From Clostridia bacterium (GTDB taxonomy: Bacteria; Bacillota; Clostridia; Oscillospirales; Acutalibacteraceae), in contig JAFQHU010000003.1 in the NCBI GenBank assembly GCA_017397845.1, forward strand, positions 186,001 to 250,000: 64,000 nt of DNA, written 5' to 3'. The notes beneath the pieces are model-generated. The model was not told the DNA's origin. It worked only from the letters and a program-made list of their open reading frames with translations, and made no database searches. How positions within the stretch are numbered: position 1 is the stretch's first letter; each line of letters begins with the position of its first letter. Of the stretch, positions 7,517-15,511 are shown piece by piece. The position numbers and the translations under genes were made by a program.

Positions 7517-8713
7517 ATGTCAAATTCATTAATCGAATACCTTGACACGATTCCTCAGGGTCGTCTCGGTATTATCGCAATGAGAGGTTGCGAAGAGCTC
7601 GCAAAAAAAGTAAGTGATCAGATTTTGGAGTGCAGAGCAAAATTTCAGCAGGATGACGACAATCTTCATCTTAAAGGTTATCACAGGGATTCATACATTA
7701 TTGATGCCGTATTTCCCCGATTTTCTACCGGTGAAGGTAAGGGCGTAATCAATGAATCCATCCGCGGATACGATCTTTTTATTATAACTGACTGCTTTAA
7801 TTACAGCGTAAAATATAAAATGTACGATCTTAAGGATTCCAACGGTGAACCTCTTATGGTTCCCATGAGTCCCGATGATCATTTCGCTGACCTTAAAAGA
7901 GTAATTTCAGCCTGTGCGGGAAAAGCAAAAAGAATTACCGTTATTATGCCGATGCTTTACGAAGGCAGACAGCACAGACGTTCAGCGAGAGAATCACTCG
8001 ATTGCGCTTTAGCTCTCCAAGAGCTTGAGAATATGGGTGTAAGCAATATCATTACTTTTGACGCTCACGATCCCAGAGTGCAGAATTCGATCAGAATCGG
8101 CTTCGAAAGCGTATCCCCCACTTATCAGATGATTAAGGCTATAGCAAAAAGTCTTAACAACGATATAAAATTCAGACCGGAAAACACTATGATGATTTCT
8201 CCCGACGAAGGAGGAATGGGCAGATGTGTTTACTATTCACAGGTACTCGGTGTAGAACTCGGTATGTTCTATAAACGCAGAGATTTTACAAAAGTTGTTG
8301 ACGGTAGAAATCCCATTATCTCACATGAATTCCTCGGTGATAACGTTGAAGGAAAAGATGTTATTGTCGTTGACGATATGATTTCGAGCGGCGACTCAAT
8401 GATCGACGTTTGTAAACAGCTTAAGAACCTTCATGCAAAGAGAATCTTCGTATTCTCATCCTTTGGTCTTTTCTCATCAGGTCTCGAAAGATTCGATAAA
8501 GCATACGCGGATGGCATCTTTGATAAAATCTTCACCACCAACCTTATTTACCAGACACCTGAACTTCTTACCAAGGAATGGTATTATTCGGTTGACATGT
8601 CAAAATACGTTGCTTTGATCATCGATACTCTTAATCATGACAGATCAGTAAGTCCTTTCCTTAATCCCATTCAGAAAATACAGGAATATATAGACAAATA
8701 TAATCTCAAATAA
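7517..8713 (+). CDS. Ribose-phosphate pyrophosphokinase family protein (long clostridial form)
   Basis: A 398-residue member of the PRPP synthetase family, which converts ribose-5-phosphate and ATP to PRPP for nucleotide, histidine and tryptophan synthesis. The phosphoribosyl-binding loop VIVVDDMISSGDSM is clear, and an earlier catalytic region contains MPMLYEGRQHRRS and TFDAHDPRVQNS, corresponding to the flexible loop and DLH region of class I enzymes. It is about 80 residues longer than ordinary Prs, with added sequence at the N-terminus (QDDDNLHLKGYHRDS region) and C-terminus. GGGGG precedes the ATG. It may be the main Prs of the cell or a paralogue; this cannot be decided here. Confidence 0.85.
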   Translation: MSNSLIEYLDTIPQGRLGIIAMRGCEELAKKVSDQILECRAKFQQDDDNLHLKGYHRDSYIIDAVFPRFSTGEGKGVINESIRGYDLFIITDCFNYSVKYKMYDLKDSNGEPLMVPMSPDDHFADLKRVISACAGKAKRITVIMPMLYEGRQHRRSARESLDCALALQELENMGVSNIITFDAHDPRVQNSIRIGFESVSPTYQMIKAIAKSLNNDIKFRPENTMMISPDEGGMGRCVYYSQVLGVELGMFYKRRDFTKVVDGRNPIISHEFLGDNVEGKDVIVVDDMISSGDSMIDVCKQLKNLHAKRIFVFSSFGLFSSGLERFDKAYADGIFDKIFTTNLIYQTPELLTKEWYYSVDMSKYVALIIDTLNHDRSVSPFLNPIQKIQEYIDKYNLK

Positions 8714-8747
8714 TTTTTTCAATAAATTAATATATAATAATCCATTA

Positions 8748-8784
8748 AAAATCACCGATAATGCTGATGCATATCGGTGATTTT
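8748..8784. terminator. Intrinsic terminator after the PRPP synthetase gene, probably bidirectional
   Basis: AAAATCACCGAT (8748-8759) pairs with ATCGGTGATTTT (8773-8784) around a 13-base loop. The A/T ends allow action in both directions between two converging genes. Confidence 0.8.
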
Positions 8785-8795
8785 ATCTTTAATGC

Positions 8796-8834
8796 AAAAA
8801 AAGTACGGTACAGTTTAACTGTACCTGTACCGTA
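8796..8834 (-). terminator. Intrinsic terminator of ispH-rpsA
   Basis: On the minus strand the hairpin TACGGTACAG/CTGTACCGTA (arms 8804-8813 and 8825-8834) is followed by seven T residues (8802-8796). The loop contains a repeat of the arm sequence, so a second, shorter hairpin can also form. Confidence 0.8.
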
Positions 8835-8853
8835 GCAAATAATAAATTCAAAA

Positions 8854-10899
8854 TTATTCAGCAGTCTCTTCAACTTCTGTTTCAACTTCAGCTTCTGTTT
8901 CAACTTCAGCTTCTGTTTCTTCGGCAATTTCTTCAATTACATCCTCTTCAACAGCTTCAGCTGCTTCGGGTTCAAGAAGAACACGGATTGAAAGGCTGAT
9001 ACGATGCTTGTCATAATCAACATCTGTAATTTTAACAGTTACAACATCGCCGATAGAAAGAACTTCCTTCGGAGAAGCAATGTGACGGTTCGCGATCTGA
9101 GAAATATGAATAAGACCTTCAACTCCGTCGATAATTCTTGCGAAAGCGCCAAATGTCGTAAGACCGACAACTGTTGCCTCAACAACTGAACCAACTTCGT
9201 AATCTCTCTTAAAGATTTCCCAAGGATTGTCTTCGATTCTTTTGTAGCCGAGAGAAATCTTTCTCTTTTCGGTATCAAGAGCTTTTACATAAACATTAAC
9301 TGTATCGCCAACATTTACAATTTCTGAAGGATGTTTAATTCTCTTCCATGAAAGCTCAGAAATATGTACCATACCGTCCACACCGCCAAGATCAACGAAT
9401 GCGCCGTAATTTGTGAGTGACTTAACAGTACCGGTGAATTCCTGTCCTTCAGCGATATCAGCCCAAAAAGCTTCAGTTGCAGCTTTGCGCTCTTCTCTGA
9501 TAACTGCACGAACGGAGCCGACAACACGTCTCTTCTGCTCGTCAAGATCAATAAGTCTGAACTTAACAGTCTGTTTGAGAAGCTGAGAAAGATCCTCATC
9601 TTTGCCAAGTCCTGTAAGAGAAGCAGGGATAAATACTCTTGCGCCTAAGGGGTATACGATAACACCGCCTCTTACAACTTCAGAAACAACTGCTTCCAAA
9701 ATTTCGTCGTTTTCTTTAGCTGCCACGATGTTTTTCCATGATGCTCTTCTGTCATAAAGACGCTTAGAAAGCTTCATGGTGCCTTCATTATCATTTGTTT
9801 TCATGATAATGAGATTGAGCTCGTCGCCGATTTTAAGCTCCTTTGAAGGATCGGCGGTGGGATCATTACTGTATTCTTCAACAGGGATGAAACCGGCGTA
9901 TTTTCTGCCAATGTCAACTTGAATCTCGTTGGGTGCAATGCCAACAACAATACCAACAACATTGGGGTTATCACTTGTATCGTCAATGCTATCAACGGCT
10001 GCTAAGAACAGCTCCTGATCCTGTGTCTCCTTTGTGATTTTTTGTTCATTAAAGTTTTCGGTCATAATGACTTCAACCTCCTTTATTATACGTGCAGGTG
10101 TGGAAGCACCCGCTGTTATGCCAACTGTTTTGCAACCCGTAAAATCTATATCTTTAAGCTCTTCGGAGCTTTCAATAAGATATGTTTTACATTTTTCTTT
10201 GCAAACATTATAAAGCTTTACGGTATTAGAGCTGAACTTACCGCCTATTACAATCATACAATCAGTCTTAGCGGATAAATATTCAGCTTCTTCCTGTCTG
10301 CTTTGGGTCGCTCTACATATTGTATCAAATGAAATCGATTTTGTACATACTTTTTGAATAATTTCTGCACATTTTTTCCATTCTTTTACCGAAAAAGTTG
10401 TTTGTGCGACAAATATTACATCAATATTTTCTAAATAAGAATTTTTTTCGAGTATATCGAGTAATTCACGTTCGTTTTTGAACACAAAAGAAGCACCCTT
10501 GCAGTAACTTCTGAATCCGCACACCTCAGGATGATTCTCATCTCCGGCAATAAGTATTACGTTTTTCTCATCAGAATGCTTTTTTATCAGATTATGAATT
10601 TTCAGCACATAGGGGCACGTTGCATCAGTAAAATTCAGTGAAAGTGATTTCATTTTCGATAACACTTCCTTTGTTACCCCATGAGCTCTTATAACGACTT
10701 CATAATTATCGGGCACTTCATCGGGAGAATCAACTGTTTTTACTCCCCTTTTATACAAATCATCAATTACCTGAGGGTTATGAATTATCGGACCGAGAGT
10801 ACAAACTCTTCTGCCTTCGTCAATCATTTTGTATACAAGGTTCACTGCTCTGTCCACACCGAAGCAGAAACCGGCAGTTTCAGCCACTTTTACTTTCAT
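8854..10899 (-). CDS. ispH-rpsA: Bifunctional HMBPP reductase IspH / ribosomal protein S1
   Basis: About 681 residues joining two proteins, an arrangement known in Clostridia. Residues about 1-280 are IspH, the last enzyme of the MEP isoprenoid pathway, with the iron-sulfur cysteines in GFCFGV, DATCPYV and TICRATQ and conserved histidines in VIRAHGV and GDENHPEVCG. Four S1 RNA-binding domains follow (about 300-655), including GAFVDLGGVDGMVHISEL and GAFARIIDGVEGLIHIS. A Glu-rich tail closes the protein. I chose ATG 10899 (MKVKVAETAGF) because GGGAG lies 7 bases upstream; two earlier ATGs lack spacing. The start overlaps plsC by 20 bases. Confidence 0.93.
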   Translation of the reverse strand: MKVKVAETAGFCFGVDRAVNLVYKMIDEGRRVCTLGPIIHNPQVIDDLYKRGVKTVDSPDEVPDNYEVVIRAHGVTKEVLSKMKSLSLNFTDATCPYVLKIHNLIKKHSDEKNVILIAGDENHPEVCGFRSYCKGASFVFKNERELLDILEKNSYLENIDVIFVAQTTFSVKEWKKCAEIIQKVCTKSISFDTICRATQSRQEEAEYLSAKTDCMIVIGGKFSSNTVKLYNVCKEKCKTYLIESSEELKDIDFTGCKTVGITAGASTPARIIKEVEVIMTENFNEQKITKETQDQELFLAAVDSIDDTSDNPNVVGIVVGIAPNEIQVDIGRKYAGFIPVEEYSNDPTADPSKELKIGDELNLIIMKTNDNEGTMKLSKRLYDRRASWKNIVAAKENDEILEAVVSEVVRGGVIVYPLGARVFIPASLTGLGKDEDLSQLLKQTVKFRLIDLDEQKRRVVGSVRAVIREERKAATEAFWADIAEGQEFTGTVKSLTNYGAFVDLGGVDGMVHISELSWKRIKHPSEIVNVGDTVNVYVKALDTEKRKISLGYKRIEDNPWEIFKRDYEVGSVVEATVVGLTTFGAFARIIDGVEGLIHISQIANRHIASPKEVLSIGDVVTVKITDVDYDKHRISLSIRVLLEPEAAEAVEEDVIEEIAEETEAEVETEAEVETEVEETAE
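8869..8916. repeat. 18-bp tandem repeat in the rpsA tail
   Basis: The unit TTCAACTTCAGCTTCTGT occurs twice exactly (8881-8898, 8899-8916), with a 12-base partial copy before it (8869-8880). Each unit adds six residues (Glu/Val/Thr/Ala) in frame to the acidic C-terminal tail, so unit number could vary between strains. Confidence 0.85.
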
Positions 10900-11533
10900 T
10901 TTCATGCTCCCATAATTCATTTATTCTTTTCATAATCATTTCAGAGGCCTTTACTAATTTTTCAGACTTACTATCGCCGTTAAAATCTAATTCAGAGTTT
11001 TTGATAACCTTACCGTAAACGAGTACAAGATTATGCCAGGCGGCATCGTCATCGGGACTTCTGTAAATGCATGTCGGTAAAATATCGGCACCTGTTATTT
11101 TCGCAAGATATGCAATACCGTTTTTCGGTTCAGTAGGCGAAGTTTTTCTGACACGTCTTCCCTCCGGAAAAATACCGAGAATCCATCCGTTTTTGAGAAT
11201 TTCCATAGCATAGCGTAGTGATGTGCGGTCAAAATGATTTCGCTTAACAGGGAAAGCATTCATATTACGCATAAAAGCGGATTTAAAAGGATTATCAAAC
11301 AGCTCACTTTTGGCCATAAAATGCACAGTTCTGGGGCAATTCGCCACGATAATGGCAGGATCCGAAAACGCTATATGGTTTGAAGCGACAATAAGCGGAC
11401 CGTCCAAAGGAATATTTTCTTTACCCTTTACAATCAATTTTTTATAAGAAAAAACCGATAAAAATTTTGCGGTATATTTTCCTAAATAATATAACTTATG
11501 TTTCTTAGCTTTCTCTGAATAATTAAAATACAA
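10880..11533 (-). CDS. plsC: 1-acyl-sn-glycerol-3-phosphate acyltransferase (PlsC family)
   Basis: A membrane-associated acyltransferase of about 217 residues that makes phosphatidic acid from lysophosphatidic acid. The catalytic HX4D is in SNHIAFSDP, and the glycerophosphate-binding FPEGRR follows about 80 residues later. The N-terminus is uncertain: no ATG is available and TTG codons at 11542 or 11533 are candidates. I prefer 11533 because AAAGG is then 9-10 bases upstream. Its place between cmk and ispH-rpsA is common in Clostridia. Confidence 0.88.
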   Translation of the reverse strand: MYFNYSEKAKKHKLYYLGKYTAKFLSVFSYKKLIVKGKENIPLDGPLIVASNHIAFSDPAIIVANCPRTVHFMAKSELFDNPFKSAFMRNMNAFPVKRNHFDRTSLRYAMEILKNGWILGIFPEGRRVRKTSPTEPKNGIAYLAKITGADILPTCIYRSPDDDAAWHNLVLVYGKVIKNSELDFNGDSKSEKLVKASEMIMKRINELWEHENESKSG

Positions 11534-11560
11534 GCAAATCAATCCTTTACGGCATTTTAC

Positions 11561-12235
11561 TTATATTTTACCCTCAATAAGGTTGATTATTAAATCAATT
11601 GATTGCTGCAAATCGAGTTCGCTTGTGTCAGCTAAAACTGCATCTTCGGCTTGCTTCAAGGGTGCAATTTCTCTGTGCGAATCATTATAATCACGTTCAA
11701 TCATATCGGCGAGAACATCCTCGTATTTAGCATCGATACCCTTTTCTGTAAGTTCGAGATATCTTCTCTTGGCTCTTGCTTCAGGAGTAGCTGTAAGAAA
11801 GATTTTAACATCGGCATCCGGCAAAACAACAGTCCCGATATCTCTGCCGTCCATTATGCAGTTATTGCTTTTAGCAAGATTTTTCTGTAAATCAAAGAGA
11901 TATTTTCTAACTTCCGGAACTGCAGAAACAGCGGAAGCAGCCATAGATGCATCGGGTGTTCGGATTTCCTTTGAAACATCTTCGCCGCAAAGAAACATTC
12001 GCTGCTCACCGTCAATGAATTTGAGTTCGATTTTTAATTCATCGGTGAGCGAAGCAACGACTGCGGCTGAATTTTTAACATCAATACCCTTTCTCAGAGC
12101 GTTGACTCCTACCGTCCTGTAAAGTGCTCCTGTATCAATATAAATAAAACCGAGCTTGGCAGCGGCAGCTTTTGCTATCGTGCTTTTTCCTGCACCTGCA
12201 GGACCGTCAATTGCAACATTAATAATTTTTTTCAT
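11561..12235 (-). CDS. cmk: Cytidylate kinase
   Basis: A 224-residue (d)CMP kinase, which phosphorylates CMP and dCMP. It has the P-loop GPAGAGKST, the YIDTGALYR segment, MDGRDIGTVVLPDADVKIFL and a lid region with RAKRRYLE. Length and order match bacterial Cmk. GAGGAG lies upstream of the ATG. It follows the flavoprotein gene by 18 bases and precedes plsC by about 27 bases (to the TTG at 11533), so the group is probably one transcript. Confidence 0.95.
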   Translation of the reverse strand: MKKIINVAIDGPAGAGKSTIAKAAAAKLGFIYIDTGALYRTVGVNALRKGIDVKNSAAVVASLTDELKIELKFIDGEQRMFLCGEDVSKEIRTPDASMAASAVSAVPEVRKYLFDLQKNLAKSNNCIMDGRDIGTVVLPDADVKIFLTATPEARAKRRYLELTEKGIDAKYEDVLADMIERDYNDSHREIAPLKQAEDAVLADTSELDLQQSIDLIINLIEGKI

Positions 12236-12253
12236 AAATAAATTCTCCTCGTA

Positions 12254-13486
12254 TTATACACTTTCTCCCGCTAATCTGCCTGTAGAAAATGCAATTTGTA
12301 AATTAAAGCCACCTGTGTAAGCATCAACATCAAGCACCTCACCTGCAAAGAATAAGCCTTTGCAAAACTTCGATTCCATTGTCTTCGGATCAATTTCCTT
12401 AACATTGACACCACCTGAAGTAATAATCGCTTCTTCTATCGGTCTGAATTTCAAGACGGTGACCTTCATATCTTTAAGTATATTGATAAGCCCGGCTCTC
12501 ATTTCTTTTGTAATCTGATTGACTTTTGTTGACGGTTTGATGCCCGATAATTTTACGATAACAGGTACAAGTTTTTTGGGCAAGAGAGCATCGAGGGCGT
12601 TAATAAAGTTTTTATTTGAATTTTCCAAAAAATCTCTTTGTATCCTCTTATCAAGCTGTTCATAAGAAAGAGCAGGCTTCAAATCAATATGAATTTCATA
12701 TTTTCTTTCTTTCATATTCTTCATATGAGAACTCGCACTCAGAATAAGCGGTCCTGAAACGCCGAAATGTGTAAAAAGCATTTCTCCGAAATCTTTAAAC
12801 ACCTCTTTATAGGTTTCGGTATCAAAAACGGTAATTTCCACATTTCGGAGAGAAAGTCCCTGCAAATCCATACAGAAGCCTTCATGGCATACCAAAGGAA
12901 CAAGAGAAGGTTTGATTTCTGTGACTGTATGTCCCGCTTGTTCGGCAAACTTATAACCGTCACCTGTAGAACCGGTCAAAGGATATGAGGCACCACCGGT
13001 TGCTATAATAACTTTATTTGCATATATTTCGCTTTCATCATCGAGAACGACACCGCTAACAGTTGAATTTTCGACAATTATCCTTTTTACAGTACCTTTT
13101 ATTCTTTTTACACCCGAAGCCTGACTGAAATGATTCAAAGCATCAACAATATCTGAAGCTCTGTCACTTTCGGGAAAAACTCTGTTACCTCTTTCGACTC
13201 TCAGTGCAACACCCATATCTTCAAAAAAGTCGATAGTATCAGAAGGCATAAAGCGTGAGAACGCACTGTATAAAAACCTTCCGTTTGTCGGTACATTTGA
13301 AATCAGATCATTGATAAGATTACAGTTATTTGTAACATTACATCTGCCTTTTCCGGTAATCATAACCTTTCGGGCAGGCTTATCATTTTTTTCTATTAAA
13401 ACTACTTCATTACCGTTTTCAGCTGCAACACCCGAAGCCATAAGTCCCGCAGCACCGGCACCGATAACTATTACCTTGTCAGCCAT
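12254..13486 (-). CDS. HI0933-family NAD(P)/FAD-dependent oxidoreductase
   Basis: A 410-residue flavoprotein. The N-terminal FAD-binding Rossmann motif is VIGAGAAGLMASGVA, followed by GKGRCNVTNN, and the C-terminal FAD contact is AGEVLDVDAYTGGFNLQIAF. The family (HI0933/YhiN/BaiN-like) contains enzymes of uncertain substrate; one clostridial relative takes part in bile acid transformation, but sequence here does not prove that. ATG 13486 is preferred over the upstream GTG because GGAGA sits 6 bases away. It probably heads the cmk-plsC-ispH/rpsA group. Confidence 0.9.
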   Translation of the reverse strand: MADKVIVIGAGAAGLMASGVAAENGNEVVLIEKNDKPARKVMITGKGRCNVTNNCNLINDLISNVPTNGRFLYSAFSRFMPSDTIDFFEDMGVALRVERGNRVFPESDRASDIVDALNHFSQASGVKRIKGTVKRIIVENSTVSGVVLDDESEIYANKVIIATGGASYPLTGSTGDGYKFAEQAGHTVTEIKPSLVPLVCHEGFCMDLQGLSLRNVEITVFDTETYKEVFKDFGEMLFTHFGVSGPLILSASSHMKNMKERKYEIHIDLKPALSYEQLDKRIQRDFLENSNKNFINALDALLPKKLVPVIVKLSGIKPSTKVNQITKEMRAGLINILKDMKVTVLKFRPIEEAIITSGGVNVKEIDPKTMESKFCKGLFFAGEVLDVDAYTGGFNLQIAFSTGRLAGESV

Positions 13487-13561
13487 ACACACTCTCCAAA
13501 CTCATTTATGCTTTAATTTTAAAATAAAAACATAAAAAATTATAGTTATATATTGTTAAAT

Positions 13562-14338
13562 TTAATCAAGATTTTTTTCAATTATTACGTCTTCCAATTC
13601 ATCAATACCGTAAAATAACGGCAAGGTTTGTCTGTGGTCTGCCATCGACGTATATCCGCTGTCGGAAACTATAACATGGTCAATAAGGGTAACCTTAAGC
13701 ATGTCTAAAAGTTGAATTACAGCTTTAGTTACTCTGATATCATCTTTCGACGGTAATGAGATTGAATGAGGATGATTATGAGAAATTATTACATTCGCAC
13801 AGTTGGTTTCCAAAACAATTCTGCCGAATTCTCTGATATCAAAGGCTGATGATGTTATATCGCCTTCATTGAGTAAACGGCAGGCAATAAGTTTTTTCGA
13901 GTTGTCGTAACAAAGAACAAATACCCTTTCTCGGCAGCTTCCCTCATAATATTTCGGACGCAGATAGTTAGCAACATCTTCCGGTTCAATGGGTGAAGGT
14001 TCATTTTTTCTGAGGCTCTCCATATATCTGCTGTAAAACGGCAAAATCATTTTAATAAGGCAAGCCGCATTTTCGGTCATCCCCTTAACCTTCATCAGGT
14101 CGTGGCGGTTAGCTTCGAAAACACCTGAAAAACTGCCGAATCTTTGTATAAGCTCATGAGCAATATCATTTGTGTCTTTTCTCGGAATCCCAAAATATAA
14201 CAGCATTTCAAGCACATTATGATCTGCCATGCCACTAAAACCGGCTTCATAAAACCGCTCACGCATATGCTTACGATGAAAATTGTGAGAATGATCGGGT
14301 AATTTGTTTTTTTCTTTATTTTTTTCGTTGTCAGACAT
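13562..14338 (-). CDS. radC: RadC family JAB/MPN-domain protein
   Basis: A 258-residue RadC/YicR-type protein. Helix-hairpin-helix-like residues occupy the first half (VLEMLLYFGIPRKDTND, LMKVKGMTENAACLI). The second half is a JAB1/MPN metalloprotease-like domain with the metal motif SHNHPHSISLPSKDD. Despite the name, a DNA-repair function is not established for this family. It lies downstream of the pfkA terminator, with only 18 bases between the hairpin and its start codon, so it may depend on readthrough or a promoter that I cannot see. Confidence 0.9.
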   Translation of the reverse strand: MSDNEKNKEKNKLPDHSHNFHRKHMRERFYEAGFSGMADHNVLEMLLYFGIPRKDTNDIAHELIQRFGSFSGVFEANRHDLMKVKGMTENAACLIKMILPFYSRYMESLRKNEPSPIEPEDVANYLRPKYYEGSCRERVFVLCYDNSKKLIACRLLNEGDITSSAFDIREFGRIVLETNCANVIISHNHPHSISLPSKDDIRVTKAVIQLLDMLKVTLIDHVIVSDSGYTSMADHRQTLPLFYGIDELEDVIIEKNLD

Positions 14339-14356
14339 AATAATCCCTCACGGAAA

Positions 14357-14392
14357 CAAAAAAACGAGAGATCCGCCAAAAGAATCTCTCGT
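14357..14392 (-). terminator. Intrinsic terminator of pfkA
   Basis: ACGAGAGAT (14364-14372) pairs with ATCTCTCGT (14384-14392). On the minus strand the hairpin is followed by eight T residues (14364-14357), a strong terminator shape. Confidence 0.88.
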
Positions 14393-14415
14393 AATTTTAT
14401 CTTTTTAATATACAA

Positions 14416-15381
14416 TCAGATAGATATTTCAAGAGCCATTTTGTACATATCAAGGTCAACTGAATTTTTCATACCCAATGCTTCGAAAATGTCAAAATCC
14501 ATAATCGTTTCTTTTTTGATTGCTACGACACGGTTACCGATACCTTCTTTTAGAAGCTGTACAGCATGATAACCCATCTGGCTGGCAACAATTCGGTCCT
14601 TAGCTGTCGGTGAGCCGCCTCTTTGAACATGACCAAGGATGGTTGCACGTGCCTCAACACCGGTTTCAGCCTGAATTCTCTTTGCCATTTCTTCTACTCC
14701 GCCGATAGCTTCGGAAACAAGAATAACAAAGTGTACTTTATTGCTCTTCTGAGTTCTTTTCATTCTTTCGATAACATCACGTTCAAAATCGTAAGGCACC
14801 TCAGGAATGAGAATGGAAGTTGCACCGCAGGCAATACCTGACGAAAGGGCAAGATAACCTGCACCTCTGCCCATAACCTCAACAACAGCACAGCGGTCAT
14901 GAGATTCAGCAGTATCTCTGATTCTGTCAACCATTTGCATTATAGTGTTCATAGCAGTATCATAACCGATGGTATAATCGCAGCAGCCTATATCATTATC
15001 GATGGTACCCGGAATAGCAACACAGGGAATACCTCTCAAAGAAAGATCTCTGGCACCTCTAAAGGAACCGTCACCGCCGATAACTACGAGACCTTCAATA
15101 CCTCTTTCTTTGCAAGTGTTGATAGCATCCTGCATACCCTCTTCCGTTTTGAAACGGGCTGATCTTGCTGAATAAAGGATGGTACCGCCTCTGTTGATAA
15201 TATCGGAAACCGAGCGAAGGTTCATCTCATACATATCATTATCCATAAGACCGTTGTAGCCTCTTCTGATACCGTAAACCTTCATGCCGAGTTCACAACC
15301 TGCACGAACAACTGCTCTGATGGCAGCATTCATTCCGGGGGCATCGCCGCCGCTTGTTAAAACACCGATAGTTTTAAGCAT
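14416..15381 (-). CDS. pfkA: ATP-dependent 6-phosphofructokinase
   Basis: A 321-residue enzyme of glycolysis that phosphorylates fructose-6-phosphate. The ATP-binding GVLTSGGDAPGMNAAI is at the start, followed by YGIRRGYNGL, the GGDGS motif, catalytic GTIDNDI, and the substrate stretch EVMGRGAGYLAL. ATG 15381 was chosen because AGGAGG lies 8 bases upstream; a longer reading frame would lose this. It has its own promoter (15470-15443) and terminator, so it is likely transcribed alone even though dnaE lies just upstream. Confidence 0.96.
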   Translation of the reverse strand: MLKTIGVLTSGGDAPGMNAAIRAVVRAGCELGMKVYGIRRGYNGLMDNDMYEMNLRSVSDIINRGGTILYSARSARFKTEEGMQDAINTCKERGIEGLVVIGGDGSFRGARDLSLRGIPCVAIPGTIDNDIGCCDYTIGYDTAMNTIMQMVDRIRDTAESHDRCAVVEVMGRGAGYLALSSGIACGATSILIPEVPYDFERDVIERMKRTQKSNKVHFVILVSEAIGGVEEMAKRIQAETGVEARATILGHVQRGGSPTAKDRIVASQMGYHAVQLLKEGIGNRVVAIKKETIMDFDIFEALGMKNSVDLDMYKMALEISI

Positions 15382-15442
15382 TATTACGTCCTCCTGACAC
15401 ATCGTTATTGATGAAATAATTACTGTTTAAACATTTAGAAAT

Positions 15443-15470
15443 ATTATACACAATTTTGTTTAAAAGTCAA
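15443..15470 (-). promoter_or_regulatory. Promoter of pfkA
   Basis: TTGACT (15470-15465), 16 bases, TATAAT (15448-15443) on the minus strand, within the 130-base gap after dnaE. Predicts a 5' leader of about 55 bases. Confidence 0.7.
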
Positions 15471-15511
15471 GGTTTATTCAAAAAATCGACACCATTACCG
15501 TTTTTTGACAT

